Positions 11,249 through 21,545 of a stretch of 58,945 bases of DNA are shown here, in pieces. The DNA lies in assembly GCF_000711695.1 (NCBI RefSeq), contig NW_013546910.1, positions 1 through 58,945 of the forward strand. The letters are read 5' to 3'. A program made the position numbers and the translations under genes. Below the pieces are notes generated by a model, which saw only the letters and a list, made by a program, of their open reading frames with translations, did not search any database and had not been told where the DNA came from. Source of the DNA: Tilletiaria anomala UBC 951. Taxonomy: Eukaryota; Basidiomycota; Exobasidiomycetes; Georgefischeriales; Tilletiariaceae. Every line of letters begins with the position of its first letter. Position 1 is the first letter of the stretch.

Positions 11249-13021
11249 ATGAGCGCCACGGACGATCAATATGTGGCCCCAAAGGATTTGCGGTCTCGGA
11301 TTGCGGCCTTTGAGGCTAACAGTCCCGGTGGGCAGTTGAAGCTAATGCAGCCGTCCGTATCAGCACCAAAGAACCCTGGCAATCAATATCAGTCAATCAA
11401 GCCACCTTTACGTCCAAATAGATGGCCAGAAATCCAGTCAACGGTTGCTATTTCGGCATCTACTAGCAGCAGCAACGATGCGAATGGCCAAAATGAGGCA
11501 CGGCCGAGTGTCAAAGACATATTGGCCAGGTACAACGGGCCTTCGCTCGAAGCAAGCTCGGTAAAGGAGAAGAAAGCACCACCTGTCCTTGACCCCAAGA
11601 TCTCCGACATCACTGTTCAGCATTCGCACCAGCCGGCAGCGCCTGCTACGACTGTTTCCGTGGCAGAGTCCTTAATATCTGGTCTGCAAGACTGTCCCGC
11701 AAAATCAACCGCACCGCATGTGCCAACTCGTCCGACTGCAACTGCGAAGCATCTAGACTCAGGAGCGAAGTCTGAAAATCCATCTGCCGCCCCTGTGAGC
11801 GCTCGCTGCCCATCGCCTCTTTCACCATCACGGACGTCCACACAAGTCCAAAAAGATGCTCCAATTTCAAACGCCAAGGCGTCATCAACTTATCCCCCTG
11901 TGAAAGGCGAGAAGGGCGAAGCGGAACAGCCAAAGCTAAGTGCCGCTACTGGTCCAAACAAGCTGCGTCCGGCACTGCCGTCGCGCAGCGGCAAGCCTGT
12001 CGTACCGCCAGGCCCTAGTGAGCAGAAGACTGCTCAACCCTCAGTATCAAGCACCTCAGCACTATCATCTGCGCAGGCTCAAAAAGAGCCAGAGAGGCTT
12101 GAAGCCCCGCTAATTCCTGCTCGTCCGCGTACCGTCGAGACCATGGCTACATCGGAGGAGAGCGCTTCAAATGCACCTTCAAATGAAGCGTTACCTCCTT
12201 CTCTTCCGCGCAGACCCCCTCAGCGAGGGCCCGCTTCCTCCTCAAAGGTAAACTCGGACGGAACCCCACCATTTCCAAATCGTTCTGAGACGGCCTTCAC
12301 CGCTGGCCCCAATGGGTCAAGCACCCAGCCAAGGAGCATTGATGTCCTGCCAGCACCCGCCAATGCGCTATTGCCTCCACCTTCGCGCAGCGCAACTGCG
12401 TCGAGCGGGCGTAGCTTTGCGACAGCCGCACCAACCGAAGTCAAGTCGCCCCGGAGCATTCAAGCGCACGCGCAAGTATCAAGCAACCTAAGTAACTCTA
12501 GCCTCCAACACGCTGGGTCGCGTCTCGATGGAGTCCAATGGAATTTCGACATCCCCTTTTCGCAGCCTGGCAAAAGCGCTGGAACCACGAATGGCCAGCG
12601 CACTGTGCGTAAAGGTGTTTTCGAGGAACGCAAGCAGCCGCGAAGTCCTTTGCTGCGCGACCCAGACGCAGAAGCTTGGCGCCGTTACGATATGCTATTC
12701 GAGGAAGAGCTCGAAAGGGCGGCACAAATGCACCGCATCCGCTCTCAGGTGGCACAAACCAATAGTGCGAAGTGCGCTCCGCCAGATGGCTTGAGTGAAG
12801 AGCAGTGCCGAGGGATCTGGGCCAAATCCAGACTGTCAAATAATTTTATTCGTGGGTTGTGGCAGACCGCTGTCATTTGGCAGCAAAATTCGCAGTTGCT
12901 GGATCTGGAAGACGACCCAGCGGAGCCACAAAGAAGCGGCCTCAAAAAAGAGGCGTTTGCCAAGGCGATGGCAGGGATAGATGCCGAACTGCTTGATCGT
13001 AAACTGAGTAGTAGCGGGTGA
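11249..13021 (+). CDS. EH-domain protein, IRS4-like, with long disordered N-terminus
   Basis: A single exon of 590 residues starts at ATG 11249; the frame upstream lacks another ATG. Residues ~1-470 are Ser/Pro/Ala-rich and disordered, with PxxP stretches such as ALPPSLPRRPPQRGP that could bind SH3 domains. Near the N-terminus is APKDLRSRIAAFE, a short conserved-looking motif. The last ~110 residues are folded: WRRYDMLFEEELERAAQ, then LSEEQCRGIWAKSRLSNNFI, RGLWQTAVIW, and GLKKEAFAKAMAGIDAELLD. The pattern 'IW..S.L......W.......L....F..AM..ID..L' matches the EH domain of Irs4/Tax4-type fungal proteins, which bind NPF motifs and act in phosphoinositide and wall-integrity signalling. The EF-hand-like calcium loop is not obvious. 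Family assignment is from pattern; no search was run. Confidence 0.7.
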   Translation: MSATDDQYVAPKDLRSRIAAFEANSPGGQLKLMQPSVSAPKNPGNQYQSIKPPLRPNRWPEIQSTVAISASTSSSNDANGQNEARPSVKDILARYNGPSLEASSVKEKKAPPVLDPKISDITVQHSHQPAAPATTVSVAESLISGLQDCPAKSTAPHVPTRPTATAKHLDSGAKSENPSAAPVSARCPSPLSPSRTSTQVQKDAPISNAKASSTYPPVKGEKGEAEQPKLSAATGPNKLRPALPSRSGKPVVPPGPSEQKTAQPSVSSTSALSSAQAQKEPERLEAPLIPARPRTVETMATSEESASNAPSNEALPPSLPRRPPQRGPASSSKVNSDGTPPFPNRSETAFTAGPNGSSTQPRSIDVLPAPANALLPPPSRSATASSGRSFATAAPTEVKSPRSIQAHAQVSSNLSNSSLQHAGSRLDGVQWNFDIPFSQPGKSAGTTNGQRTVRKGVFEERKQPRSPLLRDPDAEAWRRYDMLFEEELERAAQMHRIRSQVAQTNSAKCAPPDGLSEEQCRGIWAKSRLSNNFIRGLWQTAVIWQQNSQLLDLEDDPAEPQRSGLKKEAFAKAMAGIDAELLDRKLSSSG

Positions 13022-13203
13022 TGGAGTGGGAATCTCAGAAGATGATGCCAAAGGTGTGGCTATCTTGCGCATTATATGATACATTGCTGGGACCTAAGCA
13101 GGCTTGGCCCCGGTGTTAAGTGAAAATGCGACTGATATGAGCAAGAGGGGTGACTTTGAGAGCAGTCGTCTAGGAACAGTCGAGTTATCCAGGTTTTCTG
13201 TCA

Positions 13204-14611
13204 TTACTGCTGGGCACATTGAACGCCTTCTGCACCATCTTGGTCCTCGTCATCGGACCACTCCTCATCGCCATGGGCGCCGGAAGATCCAAACTGCGTA
13301 CAGAAATTGAGGATCAGTGTTAGGCATGGGCTACTGGATGTCTTGCTTTACTCACACGTTCGACGTTGACCGGCGCAAGCTCTTCGTCATCTACAACCGA
13401 GTCCTTGTCCTGCGGCGGCTCAGGAAGAGGCGCCGGCAAGAGAGCAGCAAGTTTTGTCGCCTTGTCGCCGACAAGCTCGCCATCTTCCGGAAAACGAATG
13501 TCCCAGTGGACGTAAAGATCGCCCCACTCAATCTCCCGCTCGATTGGCATGCCAGCTCCGCTGATGCGGTCAACATCTCCGGGGCGAGTAACCTGGCCGG
13601 GTTGCTTCTGGACTTTGATGAAGCGTCCATCCAAGTGCTTGATGATGATGCGCTCAAAGCCAAGGAGTGCCTCTCTGAGACTAAGCTGAGCATGGACCAT
13701 CAGGTCGAGTCCTTTCATCTCGAACGTGTCATGCTTCTTAACCCGTAGGATGATGATGACATCGCCCGTTTCAGGGACGCCAGGCTCCATGTCGGCCAAT
13801 CCTCGAAAAATGATTTTCCGCCCTGGACGCATCCCGCGCTCGATACGAAGCTCTAATGATCGGGTCTCGAGGTGCGTCTTGCTGCCTTTGCATTTCCTGC
13901 ACGCGTCTTTGTCCCGGATCTTCTTTCCCTCTCCGCCGCATGCCGAGCACCTCACCACGCGCTGCGAGATGAATCCTCCCCCAACAGACATGCTCTCGAC
14001 CTTCTGGCCCTTGCCGCCGCACGTGACACAGCTGGTGGGCTTCGCTCCCTCTTTGGCACCTGATCCTTTGCAGTGTGTGCACAGAATGTCGCGTGTGAGA
14101 GAGAACTTCGCAACCCGGCCATTGTAAAGGTCTTCGAGTGTCACATCGTACTCGATCACCGAGTCCTCTGTCCGTCGTTTGGTGCGCGGTGTACCCCCCC
14201 CTCCCATGCCGCCCCTTCCAAACCCATGGTCTCCCATACCACCAAACATGGACGCTAAATTCGTTGGAAGCATAGAAACGGTCAATGGCATAATTCCCCT
14301 TAGTATCAAGAATTCTCCTCCTACGCACCGAAAACATTGTCAAAATCTGCGCCACCAAAGTCGCCTCCCATGCCACCGTTCTTCATTCCATCCGGGCCAT
14401 ACTGGTCATAGGCTGCTCGAGTTTCATCGTCATTGAGGACCTCGTACGCAGCGCTGATGTCTTGAAACCGAGCGCTGGCGCCTTCCGGATCGTCAGGATT
14501 CTTGTCTGGGTGATTTTGCAGGGATGCTTTTCGATATGCCCTCTTGAGCTCCGCGGCTGAGCAATTCGGCGCCACTCCCAGCAAATCGTAGAAGGCGGTA
14601 TCAACGACCAT
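13204..14611 (-). CDS. YDJ1: DnaJ/Hsp40 co-chaperone, Ydj1/DNAJA type, with CaaX end
   Basis: Three exons (14329-14611, 13356-14254, 13204-13293) give 423 residues, the usual length for type I DnaJ. The J domain starts MVVDTAFYDLLGVAP with HPD at residues 34-36. A Gly-rich linker with MFGGMG follows. Four zinc-finger repeats are visible: CTHCKGSG, CVTCGGKG, CSACGGEG and CRKCKGSK (the last ends in K, not G). The substrate-binding C-terminal region has RGLADMEPGVPETGDVIIIL. The end is GVQCAQQ, a CaaX box (CAQQ) predicting farnesylation, as in yeast Ydj1 (CASQ). The protein would stimulate Hsp70 ATPase on membranes and in the cytosol. Introns of 74 and 62 nt have GT-AG ends. An in-frame ATG farther upstream exists, but MVVDTAFYD matches family starts. 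Confidence 0.94.
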
Positions 14612-14858
14612 TGCGGAAAGGCACTCCTGACTGCGACCGGCTGGCGCTTTTGCAGACTTTTCCACAGTTTCAAAGTTTCCTAGATCGGTGGCCTCAACCT
14701 GCGGCAGGAAGGACAGCTCCAATTCCAGCCGAGATGTCGTATGAGTCGAAGGACCCTGTCAACCAATCAATCCACCGATGTCTGATCGACTCGACTTTTC
14801 GACGTTGGAAGTAAAGGAACACGTGATCATTCATTCAGCCCAAGGCGTGGCATGGGTC

Positions 14859-15015
14859 CCATCGGTGCATCTTCCTCGTCTTCCTCTTCTCTTGCCTTAT
14901 CACTCTTGGTCGACTATGGCATGCTGCTGTGTGCTCCTCAGACTTGCATGAATTTAGACATTATCCTTGCCTTCGCAGAGTGCCTGTGCACCTCTGCTCA
15001 TTGGTTTACCGTAAA
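14859..15015 (+). repeat. diverged direct repeat, left copy
   Basis: This copy aligns with 17052-17197. Shared blocks include CTTATCACT, GGTCGACTATG, CTCAGACTT, ATGAAT, CATTATCCT and GCACC near the end, in the same order and spacing. The two copies differ by substitutions and small indels, so they are old. They bracket a degenerate 2 kb island. This could be a pair of terminal repeats of a fossil element, or a segmental duplication. Confidence 0.6.
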
Positions 15016-17051
15016 TGTTGAAGGTCGCAACAGAATTCATATGAGTCTCTCCTTTATATCGTGAGCCGTCATCAACGGGAAATTTTCGTGAATATGTCGC
15101 CAAAGGGCCGCCCCACTCCGCTACCGAACCTCCTCTAGAGGTTGAACGCAGCGTTGGCTCTGGAGACGAGCGACCCGAGGGTGAGACCGCTCTTACTGGC
15201 TGCATAGTTCGCCTGAACAAGGACATCATGGCTTTGGCAGAAAAAATGACCCAGGAGTGCGACGATGATCGCTTTTACCTGCCCAATTTTCTCAGGTAGG
15301 TGACCGTTACCCGTCGTATCATCACGCCGCCCAACGATCACCCCCTGCTCAGCGTCCTCGGCCCAAAATTGATAGGCTCGAAAGACCTGGCAGTCTCCCG
15401 CTCCTCCGATTCGGTCGACCATATTCTCACCCGATTTCAGTCAGCCGTCGACCATGCCAGCGCAGTCGCCCGCCTCCTTGCGGAGGTAGTATGCATATCC
15501 GGAACAGGAACCTGGGTACTGCCAGCACGGCCGGCAAACATACCAGTGCCCTTTTTCCCACGCAAATAGAAAAGCGCCCAGTCTATCAACAGCGCGTTAT
15601 GTCGCAAAGTTGTCGATATCAAGAAGGTGATCGAACGCTGCAGCCTTCCATGAATGGCGAGACAAACATCCTTTACGAGACCGACCGCGCGGCGGTGCAT
15701 GGTCTGCTTCATCATTAGGGCGACGATTATCTTACGGTAGGCGCGGTAGCACTCTCCGAGCTTGGTGCTGGAGACCACCAGTCGTTTATCTCCCCAGCGT
15801 CGGCAATGCAATCGTTGACGTGGCTTCCAGCATCCCATTTGCCGTCTTCGCAGCGGTTGTACTCCAGGCGTCCGCAGTCCATGTTCCCTGAGAGGGGCAC
15901 GTGTCTGTCGCACAGCAGAGTGCAGATCCGTTCTGCAGCGCGTAGCGAGAGGCGTGCTGTCAACTTGAGCAAGCAGCTCAGAAGCCTTCGGCCCTCCCTC
16001 GCGCTGACATGCTTCGCTACACGTCGCAACAGTTCCGCCTCAAGAATGCTTTGGTCTACCGTGTCGATTTCCTGACAGAGGATGACGAGAACGCGGATTC
16101 TAGCCTAATGGTGGGCGTGCCAACTCTGAGATCGAGTACATCGTGCAACCCATGCACGGGCCCACTGCGCAAGCACAGGAGCGGCGCCTTTTTCTCGCTC
16201 CCCAGCGCCCTAAGTAGTGCCCAGCTTTTGGAGCGAAGGCGCCTGACTTGATGCGCCGATGTAAAGAGTGACAACCCTCCCGCAGCGCGGCGCCGCCGCA
16301 GGCAGGAACGGGACTTCGCGTGTCGGCGGGTGTGAGCCAACACGTTTACGTGGCTCACAATCACGTTAACCTTACAGACACACCCGCCGCGAAAAGCTTC
16401 ACTGTGCTGGTAGACCAGGCATCGAGGTACATCGCAACCAGTGCAGTCGTTCCCACTCAGCGCACGATGCGGCTGTTGCACTGACGCTCTTTGGTTCGGT
16501 GGAGTTCAAGCGCAAGATTGTCGCGGACAATGTGCGCGCGCAAGTCTGCACGCATGCGCCATCCTCTCCCCGAAATCCATCCACGAATATCGCTGAGACG
16601 GTTGTCAAAAAGGTGAAGCATGGCCCACGGGTCTGCATGGCGTATCTACGCTTTACGGCGCTATTGCAGGAAGGCGGCTGGTCTCGACTGTTTGATGTGG
16701 TCATGCATGCATTGAATCCCACCCAGTCGGAGCCAGCAGGAACACAGTCTGCGACTCTGTCATTTCCCTGCGCGCTTCGCACGCCTGCAGACACTCAGGC
16801 TCCCAACGCTCTCTCTCTCGCGCGCAACCCCATCGCGCGAATGCTCCCTCATAGCTGCGGAGCGGAACCTTGTTCCGCGATGCTGCCATGGGCCACCGGG
16901 CAGCGCAGCAACGCCACTGGCATGTCCATTTCGATCGGCGGCAGCACATCGTGCGCTCACCCGTCAGGGCAAAGGTTATAAAGGCAAGCGAGGGGGGGGG
17001 TAACGTGACCATGTATGCAGCCGTCGCGGCATCGACGCCACCGTCACACGT
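15016..17051. other. degenerate island between direct repeats, possible fossil element
   Basis: No intact gene is present. Several stretches on the plus strand look protein-like, for example LNKDIMALAEKMTQECDDDR (about 15215-15275) and FTVLVDQASRYIATSAVV (about 16400-16455), but none is assigned to a family. The direct repeats on both sides suggest a broken mobile element about 2.3 kb long, possibly LTR-type. No reverse transcriptase, gag or transposase core was recognised, so the family is open. A run of nine or more G occurs near 16991-17001. Confidence 0.35.
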
Positions 17052-17197
17052 CCACCGGTATCTTCCCTCTCCCTCTTATCACTGATGGTCGACTATGCTA
17101 TATACATCTGGATTATTCTCAGACTTCTATGAATCTAGCCATTATCCTACCTTTATACCGCCTCTTGCACCCACCTCTTGGCGTAGTCCACTGTAAG
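17052..17197 (+). repeat. diverged direct repeat, right copy
   Basis: The partner copy is at 14859-15015, same orientation, about 2.2 kb to the left. It lies just upstream of the coronin-7-like gene and may overlap its promoter or 5' untranslated region. The copies share the order of conserved blocks GGTCGACTATG, CTCAGACTT and CATTATCCT. Confidence 0.6.
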
Positions 17198-17469
17198 CGC
17201 CGAATGATGTAACAGTACACAGCGTTGAGATTTTGGTGAGAACTTGGAACATGGTTCAGGGAGCTTCTACTACTCCGAAGGGTCATCACGGTGATCGCCA
17301 GATCACTCATTCCACTCAGCGCACCAGTGCCAAGAGATATGCATCTGGATACCGTACGTCTCGTGTTGATTGGACCAACATCGTCCTGGAAGTCAACATC
17401 GGGCCCTGGAGCTTTGAGCAGGCCGTCGTGAACGTGATTGGAACTTGTGAGCCACGAGCGCGAGATACG

Positions 17470-20400
17470 ATGCCGCCGTCACGCTTTCTCGCTCAGGCGT
17501 CCAAATGGCGCAACGCCGTTGCGATGCCAGGCAAGCCCAATGAACGGTACGAAGAGCTTGGGTCCGGGTACGTGTCGGGCTCTAATTGTGCTTTCGTCGA
17601 TGAAGTCAAGGGACAAGGCACACTCGTCAAAGCTGGCCCGTGGCCCTTGGCGCCTCCTGCCACGGATGAGAGCGAGAATCCAACCAAAGCTGCCTCACAG
17701 GATCGGTTCGGCTACAAGCCCTCGCTGCTTGTTCGCGGCGCTGCGGCAGGATCGCTCTTGCTTGTCGATCTGACGCAACCTGGTAAGAAGAAAAAACAGG
17801 TTCTTTCGATCAATGCTCTCCAGGACACCGCAGCTCTTTCCGATTTTGACATCGCACCGTGGTGGAGCCTTCAATCAGCCTCTGTCCTCGTAGCCGCTGC
17901 CAGCAACACCAGCGACCAGGTTCAGATCACTAGAATGCTGCAACCTTTTTCTCAAGATGGAATACGAGCAGATGCTTCCTTGTTGCGGGCTCCTAAGGGG
18001 GGAGCGATCGGCGTCTCGAGTCTACAGTGGCATCCAACAGTCCCAGGTTTGCTGCTCGGCTCGCAGGGCTCAACGGTGAACATTTGGCAGACTGCAGAAG
18101 ACCGTAGCTCTCAGACATTCAGCCTTAAAACGGACTCACAAGGGAGCGCTTTGAGACATGCAGCGTGGAGCTCTGTAGGTATAGGCAGCCAAGTGGGGGG
18201 AATGACAGCCGATGGATACTTGGTGCTGTGGGACGCAAGAAGTGGCAATGCAGTCGTCACAAAGGTGGGCTCCCTGACGCGCTCATTCCACCTCGAAACG
18301 TGGAAATTGACCGACCTCAATGAATTTACCCTACAGACGCTGGCCCATGCTAGCAAAGTCAAACCGTCACGCCTATGCTTTGTGCGGGACTCGGGCCTGC
18401 TCCTCACGTCTGGATTTTCTCAAATGCGACAACGGGAAATCGGTGTTTGGGATCCTCGCTCCCTGACGACACCTTTAAAAAGGTCCATCTTGACGGATTC
18501 AACCTCCCCGTCTGTGCTGACACCGGTAGCCGATGATATTCGAAACATTGTCTACCTCATTGGCCGCGGTGACACCGCCGTCAAATGGATCGAGCTAGAC
18601 GCACAGAATGCGTTCAACGAGGGCTCACACGCTTTGGGCGCGGGTGTCGAGGCTGCCGGACCGGCAGCTCTAGCGCCGCAGACACTTTGCAACGTCATGC
18701 AGGCGGAAATCGATAGGCTCTATGTGCCTGTTGCGAAATCTGATGGGATCATACCTGTCAAGATCCACGTTCCAAGGTGGCAGCTGATCGACTATCACGA
18801 GAACCTTTTCCCTGACTCCCTAAACTTTGTTACCTCGGGTGTTGAGGAGGAAAGGCAAAAGGCATATGCTTGGGCAGAACGGAAAGATGAAGACATATTA
18901 CCCTCGCTGATCAGTCGGGATCCTCTCAAGGTTGATATTCAAATCAAGCAGATGCAGAACACGTTCCGGCCATCGACACTGACATCGGCGGCAGTGCCGT
19001 CATCGCCCAATGCGCCTGACTATATCATTGATCGCACCTGCGAGCGAGGCCCCGCGCCTCATTCCGAGGCGGGGTCCATTTCAAATACAAACACAGATAC
19101 TCAGAGCGTGGTGCTGGAGAGCACCAATGGGCCGCCTCCAAGTTCACATGAGAAGCCTCTCGTTCCTGCACTGGCCGCCAACCAAGCGAACGCCACGGAA
19201 ATTCAGCCATTGCGGACTGTGTCAGCTCATGCTGAAGCCGCAACTCTAACCTCTAGCACATCGTCTAGCAACGCTTCTGAGCTTGCCGCAAGTGCGCCAA
19301 CGGTCGCGTCGAGCACTGTATCGCATGCAAGCTCCGCGCCTGCTGCGCCGGCCCCACCAGACCAACGTCCACATTGGTCAAGGCGCTTCCTTGCAGGCTC
19401 GACTCCTTTGATCCCGGCGCATCAAAATCTCTCAGCCTTTGATACTACGATATCTCCCGACAAACGTGCCTTTGATGTGAACTGTCTCTACCTCTTCTAC
19501 CCCGTTTCCAGTCCAGGAGGACGCATCGGCTTTCACCCACTCGCAGCTCAAGGGCGCATGCCTCTTAGTCCGCCCTCGATCCGATGCAACTCGAAGTTCA
19601 TCGACTTTGCACTCGATCCATTCAACCCGCTATGTCTCCTCACGGCTAGCGACGATGGCAAAGTACGAATATGGCAGCTTCCGGCTCCAGAAAGCGTCAC
19701 CGATGCGCTTGCCGCTAAGGATCAGCCTGCCGCTTGCGCTGCCCTTGACGTCACGGTACCCATGACAACGCTAGAGCTCCCCAGTCAATGCTCCTCAGCA
19801 AGAATAGCAGAGATCAAGGCTAGCCCAGTGGCCAATGATGTCATTGGCGCGATTCTTGCCGGCACCGGCAACGAGAGCCGCTTTGTCATTTGGAACGCGC
19901 GGACTGAACAGGTAGAGCTCAGCAGCCAAACAGGTGCCAAGGGCAGCTTCGGCTTTTCTTGGAGCCCAGCGGGGAACTACGTTGCTGTTGCGGGCAAAGA
20001 CAAACAACTACGCGTGTTCGACCCGCGCATGCCATCACAGGGTGGTGAAATCGCGGCTCACGATGGTCCGAGATCGTTCAAAACAATCTGGATTGACGAC
20101 AAGCATCTCATCACCACTGGGCATGGCCTCGAGTCTCTGCGGCAAATCAAACTGTACGATGTTGAGCCTACCGATGGTGCGGTGTCGGTGAAACTTGTAA
20201 AGACGCTACCTCTGGACAACAGCCCTACTGTGCTATTCCCGCACTTCGACCCGGATACGAACATTCTCTGGCTCTGGAGCCGCGGGGATCGCTCGGTCTC
20301 AGCGTATGAAGTGTACCCCCACCCGCCTTCTGCCAGCATTGACATGCTCTCCACACTGCCGACATGGCAGGCTGGATCGCCACAGGTGGCGCTCGCGTTC

Positions 20401-21081
20401 CTTCCAAAACGACACGTGAATGTGAAACAAGTCGAAGTGGCGGTCGCGTACCGAGTGTCGCAAAGGGAGATCCAACGCGTCGGATGGAACTTCTCGCGTG
20501 CGCGCGTATGTCTTGCTCTTGTGCGCGCAAACTGACGAACGTGTCGCTGACACGTTTTTAATTCAGCCTGAATTCTTCCAGGATGACATCTTTGTGCCCA
20601 CGCAAGACGTGGAAGAGCCATTGTGCAGCGCAGACGACTGGATCTCTGGTCGGGTTCAAGTTCCGACTCGGCGTTACCTCAGCTTGCAACCCAAGAACAT
20701 GACGCCGCGTACGTCGCAATCTTCTTACACTCTAAAGTGATCACTTACTGAATGTTTTGCTAACTTTCGTGCGCATTTGACCCGGCAGTTTCGCTTGCAC
20801 CTACAAAACACATCGCATCCACACTACCTAAGGGTCCGATTGCGAAAGACCTGTCAGAGGAAGAGCGAAAAGAGCAGCTTCTTAATAACGTGAGTGCGGG
20901 CGCCAGCTCTTCTTTCCAGCATTATGCAAGTGCAGTGTATCTGACCAGTCCCTTCATGCTGCAGATCTTCAACAAAGCGAAAGTGGATCCCTCCGAAGAC
21001 GCTGCGGACGGCCGAGCGGATCGCCCGCAGTTGCACACCGCGGCCAAGCTGGCGCCGGACAACGACGACTGGTCCGATTAG
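17470..21081 (+). CDS. coronin-7-like protein with two coronin propellers
   Basis: Four exons (17470-20505, 20567-20708, 20789-20889, 20965-21081) give 1131 residues. The start MPPSRFLAQASKWRNAVAM matches the coronin N-terminus. Two coronin WD40 units are visible. The first (about residues 1-480) contains IGVSSLQWHPTVPGLLLGSQ, GYLVLWDARSG, REIGVWDPRSL and NIVYLIGRGDTAVKWIELD. The second (about 700-1090) contains LCLLTASDDGKVRIWQLPAP, RFVIWNARTEQVE and GNYVAVAGKDKQLRVFDPR. A Ser/Ala-rich linker lies between them. The third exon region begins PEFFQDDIFVPT, typical of the second unit, and the end is acidic (DNDDWSD). Ordinary fungal coronin (Crn1) has one propeller and a coiled coil; the tandem form is coronin-7/POD-1 type, linked to Golgi traffic and actin. 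An in-frame ATG upstream at 17251 is possible but adds no conserved sequence. Confidence 0.9.
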
Positions 21082-21545
21082 AACAAGATGTATTTCTCCC
21101 GCGAACAATTTGACAGCCAGAAAGAAGGAAGGAAAAAAGAGGGGAAGAAGGGATGGCGTTGGGATGAATGGCGTGAAGATGATATCGGAATGGACAGGGA
21201 TAGTTGTATGATAGTGAGCCGATCGATGAGGTGGGACGAAATCTGATCGGTCACGCATAAGCAATCTGCACGCGGCGGGGATCGCGGAAGGGGTTTGTGT
21301 GTGCGTGGGGTATAAGTTGACACATAATGACCGTGCTCTAATCTCTTTTCTTCTGTTCTCTTCGGGGTGAGATGTGTGGTGTCGGTTCTTCTTCAGATTA
21401 AACGTGCGAGCATCCTCCGAGGTCGGATGGGGAGGTGGGCGACGCACCTCATTTGGAGTGGGACATCATCCGCGCGTGGCTGCCCCTGGCTCCTGACTTG
21501 GGCGTGCACCTGCCTTGTCGCGACAGGCTGAGAGCCGGGGATATT
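21082..21545. other. convergent 3' intergenic region
   Basis: This lies between the 3' ends of the coronin-7-like gene and the minus-strand Ala/Ser-rich gene. It is purine-rich near 21120-21160. I see no gene in it. Confidence 0.45.
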
